Below, in pieces: positions 9,140 through 16,367 of a stretch of DNA of 43,585 nt. The notes below the pieces were generated by a model. It searched no databases and was not told the origin of the DNA. It was given only the letters and a program-made list of their open reading frames with translations. The DNA lies in the NCBI RefSeq assembly GCF_001399685.1, contig NZ_JTHN01000080.1:1-43585 (forward strand). The letters run 5' to 3'. Origin of the DNA: Paenibacillus sp. A3 (GTDB lineage Bacteria; Bacillota; Bacilli; Paenibacillales; NBRC-103111). Both the position numbers and the translations under genes were made by a program. How positions within the stretch are numbered: position 1 is the stretch's first letter; every line of letters begins with the position of its first letter.

Positions 9140-9886
9140 TTACTTCAGCATCTTGCCCATCCTGCGGGCGGCCTCCATCAAGGCAGGCGCATGCTCCTTC
9201 ATCTTCTTGAGCGTCAGCCGGTTGGCCGGCCCCGACACCGCGAGAGCGGCAACCAGCCGCTGGGCGCGGCCGAAGATCGGCGCCGCCACCGCCGCGGCGC
9301 CGGGTTCGCGCTCCTCGACGCTGGTGGCGTAACCCAGCGTCTTGACTTCCTCCAGCTGCTGCAAATAAGCGGCTGGAGAACCCCCCGTCGGCCAGGACGG
9401 ATCGAGCAGCAGCTGCTGCTGCTCGTCCGGATCGGCGAAGGCGACGAGGATCTTGCTCGACGCGCCGACGGACAGCGGCAGTCTGGCCCCGATCGGAGCC
9501 ACCCGGCGGATTGCCTGGTTGCTCTGAACCGCCTGCACACGGACGCGCTCCATGCCGTCGCGCACGTACAGGCTGACGGTCTCGCCGACTTGATCGCGCA
9601 GCCGTTCCATCTCCGGCAGCACGATCAGCGCCGGATCGTCGCTGTGCGTCAAATTAGCGCTTAGCTCCCAAATGCGAAAGCCGAGACGATACCGCTCCGA
9701 GGCCGGGTCGCGGATGATGAAGCCTTTGCCTTCCAGCGAGGCCAGCAGCCGGTGGACCGTGCTTTTGTGCAGCCCGACCCTTGCGGAAATTTCCGTTAAG
9801 TTCAAATCTTCCGCTTCCGTAAAGCAAAGCAATATATCCAGAGCCCGTTCGACAGCGCGAACGGTTAGTTTGCCATCTTCGACCAT
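9140..9886 (-). CDS. IclR family transcriptional regulator
   Basis: 248-aa regulator. The N-terminal winged helix (about residues 8-70) includes RAVERALDILLCF, then the helix-turn-helix LTEISARVGLHKSTVHRLLASLEGKGFI. The C-terminal IclR effector domain (about 85-245) shows LREQVGETVSLYVRDG-like sequence (here LRDQVGETVSLYVRD), APIGARLPLSVGASSK and AAVAAPIF. These proteins bind small organic acids and control catabolic genes, often repressing their own promoter. The gene is convergent with aconitase and ends 26 bp from its terminator. The ATG at 9886 follows GGGGAGTGGGAAT. A palindrome TTTCA-N5-TGAAA lies 23-37 bp upstream of the start and recurs in the aconitase leader, which makes aconitase a candidate target. 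The effector is not predictable from sequence. Confidence 0.88.
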   Translation of the reverse strand: MVEDGKLTVRAVERALDILLCFTEAEDLNLTEISARVGLHKSTVHRLLASLEGKGFIIRDPASERYRLGFRIWELSANLTHSDDPALIVLPEMERLRDQVGETVSLYVRDGMERVRVQAVQSNQAIRRVAPIGARLPLSVGASSKILVAFADPDEQQQLLLDPSWPTGGSPAAYLQQLEEVKTLGYATSVEEREPGAAAVAAPIFGRAQRLVAALAVSGPANRLTLKKMKEHAPALMEAARRMGKMLK

Positions 9887-9908
9887 ATTCCCACTCCCCG
9901 AAAATCCG

Positions 9909-9932
9909 TTTCACTGGTTGAAATCTATTATA
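9909..9932 (-). promoter_or_regulatory. iclR-type gene -10 element and palindromic candidate operator
   Basis: On the minus strand a -10 TATAAT lies at 9927-9932, without a clear -35. Immediately downstream is TTTCA-CTGGT-TGAAA (9909-9923 in plus orientation), a 15-bp inverted repeat with the same arms and spacing as the one in the aconitase leader. IclR-family operators are often 15-bp palindromes, and autoregulation is common in the family. Confidence 0.5.
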
Positions 9933-10259
9933 GCCGATTTACACGCGTTTTCCTATATGAAGGTCGTTCCTTCTTCAATAAAATATTGTTTTTCCAGTAG
10001 TTGTAACAACCGATGTTACAGGGAGATTACAGAAAGTTTACATTTTTCGCGCAATATTGACGCCCGGCCATTCTCCCTATACTATAAAAATATAAGGATC
10101 TTACAAGCCTTGAATTTTCGGATCTGACCGCAAATGTATATCGCAAGTTTTTCCCTCCGATCGTTCGGATAAAAGCTGCGTTTTCAAATCGTTACTAGGG
10201 CCGTATCCGACGTCATCCGCTACAGGCAGTCATCTTAGTTTCAATGGGAGGGATCCGGC
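9933..10259. other. Intergenic region between iclR-type gene and hydrolase gene
   Basis: Stretch of more than 300 bp without a gene. It holds the hydrolase promoter TTGACG (10057-10062), 17 bases, TACTAT (10080-10085), and so predicts a leader of about 165 bases. That leader contains a small hairpin TCCGATCGTTCGGA (about 10157-10170) but no riboswitch class that I recognise. Confidence 0.5.
10057..10085 (+). promoter_or_regulatory. Candidate sigma-A promoter of the hydrolase gene
   Basis: TTGACG (10057-10062), 17-base spacer, TACTAT (10080-10085). A TATACT overlaps two bases earlier at a 15-base spacing. No operator is obvious. Confidence 0.6.
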
Positions 10260-11282
10260 ATGGAAACCAATTCTTATTCACCCGTACCTTTAAACACCAC
10301 TACGGTTGAAAGCGCTATCAAACGTACCACCTTCCTCAGAAGGCACCGGGGTCTGCTTCTCGCTCTGCTGTCCGTTCTGCTTCTGCTGTTCAGCTTAGCG
10401 ATGGCCTTCCACGCTTATATTGCTTGGACGCTGGTCCGGCCGCATATCGATCCGCTGCGTTCGAATCCCGCCGTCGCCTTCGGCGCCGCTTACGAGGACG
10501 TGCAATTTCCAAGTCTGAATGCCTCCTCCAACCTGTCCGGCTGGTACATCCCGTCGAACGCGGGAACAGCAGCTGCCCGGCAAACGGTTGTGTTCTCGCA
10601 CGGCTACGGCGGGAATCGCGAAGAAATCTGGGTGCCCATCTACGATTTGGCTAAGGCAGCCCACGGTATGGGCTACAACGTGCTGATGTTCGATTACGGC
10701 TACGTCCAGCCTCAGTGGAATGTGACTGGCGGTTTACGCGAATCGCAAGAGCTGCTGGGCGCCGTCCAGTACGCGAAGGACCGGGGAGCCGAAAAAGTGT
10801 TCGTCTGGGGCTTCTCGATGGGAGCCGGAACGGCTCTGCAAGCCGCACTGCAAACAAAAGACATCGACGGGATGATTCTGGACAGCACCTTCGTGCTCGA
10901 ACCGGACACCCTGTACCATAACATGAAACAAGCAGCAAATTTGCCGAAGTTTTCTCAAAGCCTTGTGCATATGTTCTTCCCGCTGATCAATGGAGTCAGC
11001 TTGAACCAAGTGCCTTATGACAAAGTGAAAGAGACGCAGTATTCGATGCCGATTTTCTTCATCCACGGCAAGAAAGATTTAAGGGCCCCGTACGAAATGG
11101 CGGAAGGGATCTTCCAGAAGCAAAAAGCGGACTCCGGCTCCTCGCTGTGGCTGCTGGAGAACGACGGGCACGAGCTCATCTACCGCGCTCACAGCAAAAG
11201 CTATCTGCAGATGACGACCGGTTTCCTCCGTACGTTGTCCTCCGCTCCGGCACAACCGCAGAAGTACAATAAAGCCCGTTAG
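10260..11282 (+). CDS. Membrane-anchored alpha/beta hydrolase
   Basis: 340-aa serine hydrolase with one N-terminal membrane segment (about residues 28-58, LLLALLSVLLLLFSLAMAF) that probably tethers the catalytic domain outside the cell membrane. The alpha/beta-hydrolase landmarks are present in order: oxyanion-hole region VVFSHGYGGNREE, nucleophile elbow VWGFSMGAG, acid FIHGKKDLRAPYE and histidine ENDGHELIYRAH. It resembles the BAAT/YqkD/YfhR-like group of uncharacterised peptidase-like or esterase-like hydrolases. Substrate is unknown. The ATG at 10260 is preceded by TGGGAGGGATCCGGC. The gene has its own promoter and a long leader. The DUF2935-SOD gene begins 99 bp later on the same strand with no strong terminator between, so read-through is possible. 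Confidence 0.85.
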   Translation: METNSYSPVPLNTTTVESAIKRTTFLRRHRGLLLALLSVLLLLFSLAMAFHAYIAWTLVRPHIDPLRSNPAVAFGAAYEDVQFPSLNASSNLSGWYIPSNAGTAAARQTVVFSHGYGGNREEIWVPIYDLAKAAHGMGYNVLMFDYGYVQPQWNVTGGLRESQELLGAVQYAKDRGAEKVFVWGFSMGAGTALQAALQTKDIDGMILDSTFVLEPDTLYHNMKQAANLPKFSQSLVHMFFPLINGVSLNQVPYDKVKETQYSMPIFFIHGKKDLRAPYEMAEGIFQKQKADSGSSLWLLENDGHELIYRAHSKSYLQMTTGFLRTLSSAPAQPQKYNKAR

Positions 11283-11381
11283 ACAAATCAAACATAGCTG
11301 TACACCTCCCCGAATACAATGTTCCTGTAGCGTCCGGTCGCAAAAGCCGGATAAAGCCGAACGACGGGGAGGTTTTTGCGT

Positions 11382-12632
11382 ATGCTGTACGTTTACGGTT
11401 CCCTGATGCCGCTCAGGGTGCTGGAGGAAATTCGGTTCTGGAAAATGCAGGAGAGGGAACATACGGTCGTCATCCGCGAACTGGTGCCGAAGCTCGAGCC
11501 GGAGTATGCCGCACTGCTGCAGCAATGGGAAGGCGTGCTTGCGCAGACGGAAGCCGCCAGCCAGCAATGGATCGAGGCCGTGCTGCGGGCCAAGCCCCCG
11601 GTCAGTCCGTATATCGTCGACAAAGTTAACGAGCTGCTCTATGCGTCCATTGCCCAATCGAAGGAATTCATCCGGCATTTGTTTCTCATTCTGGAACGAA
11701 GCCGTCCGGTTCGGGCGAATCCGGTCGTCCAAACCGTGTTCTTGCACATCATACGCGAATCCGAATATTTCCTCGGCGTTCTGCATGCGGTCCAAAGCAC
11801 GTCTGAAGGATACGAGGAGTTTCGTTCCGAGGATACAGCCGATGCACCGGATGCAGCGACAGAGCACCGTGCTCCGGACGAGGAGCAAGCGCATATCCAC
11901 TTATGGCGCAGCGAAAGCGAGCCGTCTCCCATCGACCTAAACCAGCTAACGGCGACGCAGGAAGGCACGTGGGCGGGAGAACGCCCCCAATCACCCTATT
12001 CAAGACCCGTACCGATCGGAGGCCACAAGCTGCCGCCTCTGCCCTATGCCTACAATGCGCTGGAGCCGTATATCGACGCGGAAACGATGCGGCTGCATCA
12101 CGATAAGCACCACAAAAGCTATGTTGAAGGGCTAAATAAAGCCGAGAGCATGCTTGCGCGTGCGAGGGAAACGGGAGACTTTTCGCTGGTGAAGCATTGG
12201 GAAAGGGAAGCGGCGTTCAACGGAGCGGGACACTACTTGCATACGATTTTCTGGAATGTGATGAAGCCGGGCGGCGGCGGAAAAGCGACGGGGCCGATCG
12301 CGGCGGAGATTAAAAAATCGTTCGGCTCTTACGAAGGGTTTCGCAAGCAATTCAGCGCAGCGGCGGATAAAGTGGAGGGCGGCGGCTGGGCCATTCTGGT
12401 CTGGAGCCCGCGCAGCCACCGGCTGGAAATTTTGCAGGCGGAGAAGCATCAAAACTTGTCGCAATGGGACGTCATTCCGCTGCTCGTGCTGGATGTATGG
12501 GAGCACGCGTATTACCTCAAATACAAGAACGAACGGCCCAAATATATTGAAGCTTGGTGGAATACGGTGAATTGGGACCATGTTAACGAACGGTTTGCGG
12601 CTGCCCGTCAATTGATGTGGCTGCCTTATTAA
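11382..12632 (+). CDS. DUF2935-superoxide dismutase fusion (Mn/Fe SOD)
   Basis: 416-aa protein with two parts. Residues about 10-140 form an all-helical region of DUF2935 type (RFWKMQEREHTVVIRE, then YASIAQSKEFIRHL, then HIIRESEYFLGVL), whose Glu/His pattern resembles metal-binding four-helix bundles. A charged, low-complexity linker (about 141-210) leads into a complete Mn/Fe superoxide dismutase. Its metal ligands are H239, H287, D371 and H375. Q357 in KHQN sits where Mn-type enzymes place their active-site glutamine. Bacillus SodF also has an N-terminal extension. No signal peptide. The ATG at 11382 is chosen because GGGGAGG lies 9 bases upstream; a TTG two codons earlier is also in frame. 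A second, ordinary MnSOD lies at 23500. The helical domain's function is unknown. Confidence 0.88.
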   Translation: MLYVYGSLMPLRVLEEIRFWKMQEREHTVVIRELVPKLEPEYAALLQQWEGVLAQTEAASQQWIEAVLRAKPPVSPYIVDKVNELLYASIAQSKEFIRHLFLILERSRPVRANPVVQTVFLHIIRESEYFLGVLHAVQSTSEGYEEFRSEDTADAPDAATEHRAPDEEQAHIHLWRSESEPSPIDLNQLTATQEGTWAGERPQSPYSRPVPIGGHKLPPLPYAYNALEPYIDAETMRLHHDKHHKSYVEGLNKAESMLARARETGDFSLVKHWEREAAFNGAGHYLHTIFWNVMKPGGGGKATGPIAAEIKKSFGSYEGFRKQFSAAADKVEGGGWAILVWSPRSHRLEILQAEKHQNLSQWDVIPLLVLDVWEHAYYLKYKNERPKYIEAWWNTVNWDHVNERFAAARQLMWLPY

Positions 12633-12640
12633 ACATAACG

Positions 12641-12716
12641 AATCCCCGGCCGTTATATCCGGTCCGCATGTGAAGTCAAATGACAACGCGCTGCGAAAGG
12701 TGTCGGTCCGGGGATT
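12641..12716. repeat. Long-range inverted repeat between convergent genes
   Basis: AATCCCCGG (12641-12649) is perfectly complementary to CCGGGGATT (12708-12716), with 58 bases between that contain further GC-rich pairing possibilities. No T-tract follows on either strand. It lies between the convergent SOD fusion and DUF5360 genes, where a terminator would be expected, and may fold as an atypical bidirectional terminator. Confidence 0.5.
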
Positions 12717-12752
12717 GCCGCATCCATGTAGAGACATTCCTTGTCGAAGGGC

Positions 12753-13181
12753 TTATCCCAGGGCGGAAGTGGTGCGGGTCTGCTTGCCGGAACCCAGCAT
12801 CGAAATGAGCCAGGGAATGAAGAACAGCGGATACAGCATCAAGTAGACATTCGGGGTCCACCATGCCGGATCGAATTCGCCGCGAACGGCCCAGAACGAA
12901 ATGGCCAGCAGTCCGGAGCTGAATGTTAAACTAAGCGAGATCAGCGACCAGCCGATCCACGCGCTCCGGCCTTTTCCATACAGATACAGGCTGTACAGAC
13001 CGGTGAGGGAGATGAACAGGTCAATGGGCATAAACGACCAGTTCCACGCAACCAGAATCGGGTTGGTGTAGTCGTTATACAGCCATTCCGGAGGAATAAG
13101 CTTCAGGGCGGTAATTCCCCAATACAACAAAAATCCGATGTCTGTGATCCAAAATAACGCCCTTAGCGCCTTAAGCCGCAT
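12753..13181 (-). CDS. YvaD-like DUF5360 membrane protein
   Basis: 142-aa integral membrane protein with four predicted segments (about residues 6-26, 46-66, 76-99 and 112-131). The stretch PILVAWNWSFMPIDLFISLTG and the following SSGLLAISFWAVRGEFDPAWW recall Bacillus YvaD (DUF5360). It is the last gene of a three-gene unit with an SMR transporter and a TetR repressor, the same gene set as yvaD-yvaE-yvaF of B. subtilis. It follows the transporter by 31 bp. Role unknown; the operon suggests a partner or accessory of the small drug transporter. Family assignment rests on remembered motifs. Confidence 0.75.
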   Translation of the reverse strand: MRLKALRALFWITDIGFLLYWGITALKLIPPEWLYNDYTNPILVAWNWSFMPIDLFISLTGLYSLYLYGKGRSAWIGWSLISLSLTFSSGLLAISFWAVRGEFDPAWWTPNVYLMLYPLFFIPWLISMLGSGKQTRTTSALG

Positions 13182-13212
13182 TTTTATCCCCTTTTCCCAT
13201 GGCTATTTAATC

Positions 13213-13596
13213 CTATCCCTGCTGCTTTGACGCAGGGGCGCTTTCCGATATAGCACCGGCCGAGCTTCCGTGAGCCCCTCCGCCCAAGTTCAGTCCGATG
13301 ACGCCGAGGATGATCAGGACGATAGAACCGGCTTTTAACAGCGACATTGACTCGTTAAAATACAAATACCCGATCACCGCAATAACCGCCGTTCCAAGAC
13401 CCGACCATATCGCGTACGCCACGCTCACGTCAATTTGCTTCAGCGAGAAATTGAGCGCGGTAAATGCCAGCAAGTAAAAGACGACCATGAGAATCGACGG
13501 CGTCAGCCGCGTAAAGCCTTGCGAAAATTTCATCGAAATCGTTCCGGCGATTTCGAGGGCAATCGCTGCCCCCAAATATAACCAATACATCTGCAC
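13213..13596 (-). CDS. SMR family multidrug transporter (YvaE-like)
   Basis: 127-aa small multidrug resistance protein with four membrane helices. The first helix, WLYLGAAIALEIAGTISMKFSQGF, carries the essential membrane glutamate E15, which exchanges protons for lipophilic cations or guanidinium-type compounds across the cytoplasmic membrane as a dimer. Later SMR signatures are DVSVAYAIWSGLGTAVIAVIGYLYFNES and VLIILGVIGLNL. A short Ser/Ala-rich tail follows. The start is probably the GTG at 13596, just behind AAAAGGAATGAT, though an ATG two codons later is possible. It is preceded by the TetR gene (16 bp gap) and followed by the DUF5360 gene. The operon promoter has a palindrome expected to bind the TetR protein. 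Confidence 0.92.
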   Translation of the reverse strand: MQMYWLYLGAAIALEIAGTISMKFSQGFTRLTPSILMVVFYLLAFTALNFSLKQIDVSVAYAIWSGLGTAVIAVIGYLYFNESMSLLKAGSIVLIILGVIGLNLGGGAHGSSAGAISESAPASKQQG

Positions 13597-13612
13597 ATCA
13601 TTCCTTTTCTAT

Positions 13613-14191
13613 TTATTGCTCCATTTCCTGACCCGGACCTTCCGGAATCAATCCTTGCACAAAAACGTCGGCCATCGTTCGGACCGCCCCTGCAAGCGTA
13701 CAGTCCGTATTCATTAAAAAATCGGCGTCAAACAAGGAGACGGACGCTCCCTTCATCAGTTGGACGATCGTCGGCACATGAACGGGCCGAAAGTGTCCGG
13801 CCGCAACGCCCTCCTCGATAATCGCCCTGACGGTTCCCCACTCTTCCTGAAGCAGTCTGTCGACTTTCAACCATTCGTCCGGAGCGAACCGCTTGAGGTC
13901 CGAGAGCAGCCGGTGGTCGCCAAGCTGCAGCCCCTTGGGCAGAATCGTCAAAATCGCGCTCAGCTTCTGGGCGCAGGACAAGCTTTCGTCCCGGTAAATG
14001 CCTTGCTCGATTCGCTTTACTTCCGAGACCGCCTCATCGACGAGCGTGCCGATGATATGCTCTTTGGATTCGAAGTGCTCGTAAATCGTACGCTTGCTGG
14101 TACCCAGCTCGGCGGCCAAATCCGATATCGTAAATTTCAGCCCCTTCCGCTTCATCAGCTCCATGGCGGCTTGCAGCAAACGTTCGCGCAC
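13613..14191 (-). CDS. TetR family repressor (YvaF-like)
   Basis: 192-aa regulator. The N-terminal helix-turn-helix (about residues 1-47, LKFTISDLAAELGTSKRTIYEHFESKEHII) is a typical TetR domain. The rest is an all-helical ligand-binding region without an assignable ligand. It is the first gene of the operon with an SMR pump and a DUF5360 protein, so it most likely represses the pump until an inducer binds. The GTG at 14191 is the start, with GAAGAGGGATCGCCT upstream. The operon promoter and a 28-bp palindrome lie 40-108 bp upstream, consistent with autoregulation. Confidence 0.88.
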   Translation of the reverse strand: MRERLLQAAMELMKRKGLKFTISDLAAELGTSKRTIYEHFESKEHIIGTLVDEAVSEVKRIEQGIYRDESLSCAQKLSAILTILPKGLQLGDHRLLSDLKRFAPDEWLKVDRLLQEEWGTVRAIIEEGVAAGHFRPVHVPTIVQLMKGASVSLFDADFLMNTDCTLAGAVRTMADVFVQGLIPEGPGQEMEQ

Positions 14192-14230
14192 AGGCGATCC
14201 CTCTTCCTTAAGTTAATCAATCATCCCATT

Positions 14231-14258
14231 TGGTACTAGATTATTTTTATCAGTACCA
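14231..14258. promoter_or_regulatory. Candidate TetR operator
   Basis: Inverted repeat TGGTACT (14231-14237) and AGTACCA (14252-14258), 7-bp perfect arms around a 14-base AT-rich centre. It starts about 6 bases into the transcript predicted from the promoter at 14271-14299, where a bound TetR dimer would block RNA polymerase. Confidence 0.7.
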
Positions 14259-14270
14259 GCAATGATAAAA

Positions 14271-14299
14271 AGTATACTTCTCTCATCATCGGTCGTCAA
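14271..14299 (-). promoter_or_regulatory. Promoter of the tetR-SMR-DUF5360 operon
   Basis: Minus strand TTGACG (14294-14299), 17-base spacer, TATACT (14271-14276). It lies downstream of the folE terminator, so the operon is transcribed independently of folE. Confidence 0.8.
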
Positions 14300-14328
14300 T
14301 GGTTCGTCTCCCGCTCTTCTCTCGCCGG

Positions 14329-14359
14329 AAAAAGAAAAAGACGCAGGTTCCCCTGCATC
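14329..14359 (-). terminator. Rho-independent terminator of folE
   Basis: Stem GATGCAGG/CCTGCGTC with one wobble (14340-14359) and a short loop, followed on the minus strand by TTTTTCTTTTT. It lies directly after the folE stop. Confidence 0.88.
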
Positions 14360-14371
14360 TTCTTCGCTAAT

Positions 14372-14962
14372 TCAGTCCTTGATAAGTGATAAAAACTCCG
14401 AGCGTGCGGGCGCATCCGTACGGAACAGTCCGCGAACGGCGGAGGTCACGGTTTTGCTGCCCGGCTTCTTGACGCCGCGTGCGCACATGCACAAATGCTC
14501 GCCCTCGACGACGACCATGCAGCCGTGCGGCTCAAGCTCCGTCTCGATGATGTCGGCGATTTCCGACGTAATCCGCTCCTGCACTTGGAGGCGGCGGGTG
14601 ACCGCTTCAACCAAACGGGCGAACTTGCTCAGCCCGGCAATTTTGCCGCTCGGAATGTATCCGATATGGATTTTGCCGAAGAACGGCGCCATATGATGCT
14701 CGCATTGGCTGTAGTAGACGATATCCTTCACAATGACGAGTTCCTCGTGCTTCTCGTCGAAGGCAACGCCTAAAATATCCTTCACGTCCGCTTCATAGCC
14801 TGCAAAAATTTCTTCATACATGCGGGTTACCCGCGCGGGTGTGTCAAGCAGACCTTCCCGGTCCGGATCTTCGCCGATCAGGCGCAAAATCTCCCGGATA
14901 TGATATTCGACTTGTTCCCGATTATCGGCAACATGGCTATTTCTGTATTCTTTGGCCGGCAT
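14372..14962 (-). CDS. folE: GTP cyclohydrolase I
   Basis: 196-aa type I GTP cyclohydrolase, which converts GTP to 7,8-dihydroneopterin triphosphate, the first step of folate and, in queuosine-making bacteria, of preQ0 synthesis. It forms a cytosolic decamer. Signatures: [16 protein letters not shown]; the zinc-site cysteine and histidines in [28 protein letters not shown]; and the second zinc cysteine in [14 protein letters not shown]. Length is normal. The ATG at 14962 has AGGAGGATAACCT upstream. It has its own terminator and is separate from the queG operon downstream, though both could feed queuosine metabolism. Confidence 0.96.
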   Translation of the reverse strand: MPAKEYRNSHVADNREQVEYHIREILRLIGEDPDREGLLDTPARVTRMYEEIFAGYEADVKDILGVAFDEKHEELVIVKDIVYYSQCEHHMAPFFGKIHIGYIPSGKIAGLSKFARLVEAVTRRLQVQERITSEIADIIETELEPHGCMVVVEGEHLCMCARGVKKPGSKTVTSAVRGLFRTDAPARSEFLSLIKD

Positions 14963-15015
14963 AGGTTATCCTCCTCCTGAATTCGTCCGGAGTTTCCGTT
15001 CCAATATAGAAAGAA

Positions 15016-15042
15016 AAGCCCGCGACCAGGCTTTTCGGGCTT
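15016..15042 (-). terminator. Terminator overlapping the yneF stop codon
   Basis: Stem AAGCCCG/CGGGCTT (15016-15022 with 15036-15042), followed on the minus strand by TTCTTTC after the stem. The hairpin begins at the last bases of the gene. The T-tract is imperfect. Confidence 0.65.
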
Positions 15043-15256
15043 ACGGACGAAACTTTTGTTTCTTCATCATGGATTGCATTTTTTGCATCTGCTGCTTGTT
15101 CAAGTTGTACCCCATTTGCTTGGCCATCTGCTGCAGCATGTCCGGATTGCTCTGCATTTTTTCAATCTGCTTGCGCAAGTACTGCACGCCGATAAAAAAT
15201 CCGGCCGCGCCTCCGGCAATAAGGGCGATAACCGCGGTAATGACGTAACCCCACAT
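15041..15256 (-). CDS. yneF: YneF family (UPF0154) small membrane protein
   Basis: 71-aa protein with one N-terminal membrane helix (about residues 4-26, ITAVIALIAGGAAGFFIGVQYL) and a charged cytoplasmic tail that includes QIEKMQSNPDMLQQMAKQMG, closely matching Bacillus YneF in layout and size (about 72 aa). Function is unknown. The gene is monocistronic, lying between the HD-GYP gene and folE on the same strand, with a terminator hairpin at its stop codon. Confidence 0.88.
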   Translation of the reverse strand: MWGYVITAVIALIAGGAAGFFIGVQYLRKQIEKMQSNPDMLQQMAKQMGYNLNKQQMQKMQSMMKKQKFRP

Positions 15257-15338
15257 AATCGTACCTTCACCTCAAACGATGGATGTCATTTCTTCATCAT
15301 AGCATGTCAAAGCCTCGGTTACAAACACCAATTTGCAT

Positions 15339-16367
15339 CTACATCAGGACGCTTTCGATAAACACGGTCGTCAGCTTGGCCAGATCGACTTCCTTGACCT
15401 CCATATCGTCTCCGCCGCCCTTGACCACACGGATGACAGGCCGGCCCGGCAGCCCCCGGTGCTGACCGACCACGACGCCGGTTTCCCGGGTGGACAGCTT
15501 GACCGACGTGCCTGTCGGATAAACCGACACCGTACGCAAAAACTGGATCACGATCTCCCGGTCCAGCTTCTCGCCCGCCAGCACCATCATGCGTTCGCAC
15601 GCATCGTGCGGCAGCATCCGCCGGCCTTCGGACAAATCGAACAGCAGGTTGTCATACGTATCCGCTACGGCAACGATGCGCGGGTACAGATGAATTTCGT
15701 CGCCCGGGAGCTGACGCGGCACACCTTGTCCGTCCATCGTCTCGTGGTGTTGAAAAGCGACGTGCGCAATGAGCAAGCTGAGCTCCCGCTTATGCTTCAA
15801 CACTTCAAAGCCGCGCCACGTATGATGCTTTCTCGGATCGCCGCTTTCATCGTCCGTCACGAGCTCAAGCTTGCCGACATCGTGCAGCAGCGCGCCGATG
15901 GCAAGCTCCTTCAATTGCGTTGTCGACAGCCCCATGTTGATGCCGATCAGCGTCGACATCATGCAAACATTGATCGCATGCACGTACATTTCGTTGTCGT
16001 GCGTCCGGATATCCGACAGCTGCACCAGCACTTCTTTGTTTCTCATAATTTCGTCCAGCAGCGAATCGATGCTTACCCCGATATGCTTCGTGTTGAAATC
16101 TTTCCCGGACCGGATCGAATCGAACGTCTCTCCCATCCGCTGCATCACGGCCCGCTTCGTCTCCTCCGAGACGAGGTCGGCGAGCTCGATATCGTCGAAC
16201 TGCTGGTCTTTAATATAAATCATCGTCACGCCGATCCGCTTCAGCGTCGTGATCATAAATACGGTTAGCTGCACCCCTTCGGATAGCAGCACCGCCCCGT
16301 TAGCGGAAAAAATCGTCCGTCCCAAATATTGCCCGGACTCGACGTTCTCGATATGCACGTATCTCAC
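15339..16367 (-). CDS. HD-GYP domain protein, probable cyclic-di-nucleotide phosphodiesterase
   Basis: 342-aa cytosolic protein. The N-terminal region (residues about 1-110) is of a type seen in many Bacilli HD-GYP proteins. The HD-GYP domain (about 120-270) shows the metal ligands in HAINVCMMSTL, LLHDVGKLEL, KHHTWRGFEVL, AHVAFQHHETMDG and IVAVADTYDNL. The signature loop reads GQGVPRQLPGDEI instead of the usual GxGYP, that is valine in place of tyrosine, yet the metal residues are intact. The family hydrolyses cyclic di-GMP or related dinucleotides. Translation starts with the GTG at 16367, whose bases overlap the TGA stop of ogt (GTGA), so the two are translationally coupled. It is the last gene of a five-gene operon. 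Confidence 0.85.
   Translation of the reverse strand: MRYVHIENVESGQYLGRTIFSANGAVLLSEGVQLTVFMITTLKRIGVTMIYIKDQQFDDIELADLVSEETKRAVMQRMGETFDSIRSGKDFNTKHIGVSIDSLLDEIMRNKEVLVQLSDIRTHDNEMYVHAINVCMMSTLIGINMGLSTTQLKELAIGALLHDVGKLELVTDDESGDPRKHHTWRGFEVLKHKRELSLLIAHVAFQHHETMDGQGVPRQLPGDEIHLYPRIVAVADTYDNLLFDLSEGRRMLPHDACERMMVLAGEKLDREIVIQFLRTVSVYPTGTSVKLSTRETGVVVGQHRGLPGRPVIRVVKGGGDDMEVKEVDLAKLTTVFIESVLM

Noticed and set aside
11376-11381. TTG start for the DUF2935-SOD fusion
   Set aside because: The ATG at 11382 is better spaced from GGGGAGG.
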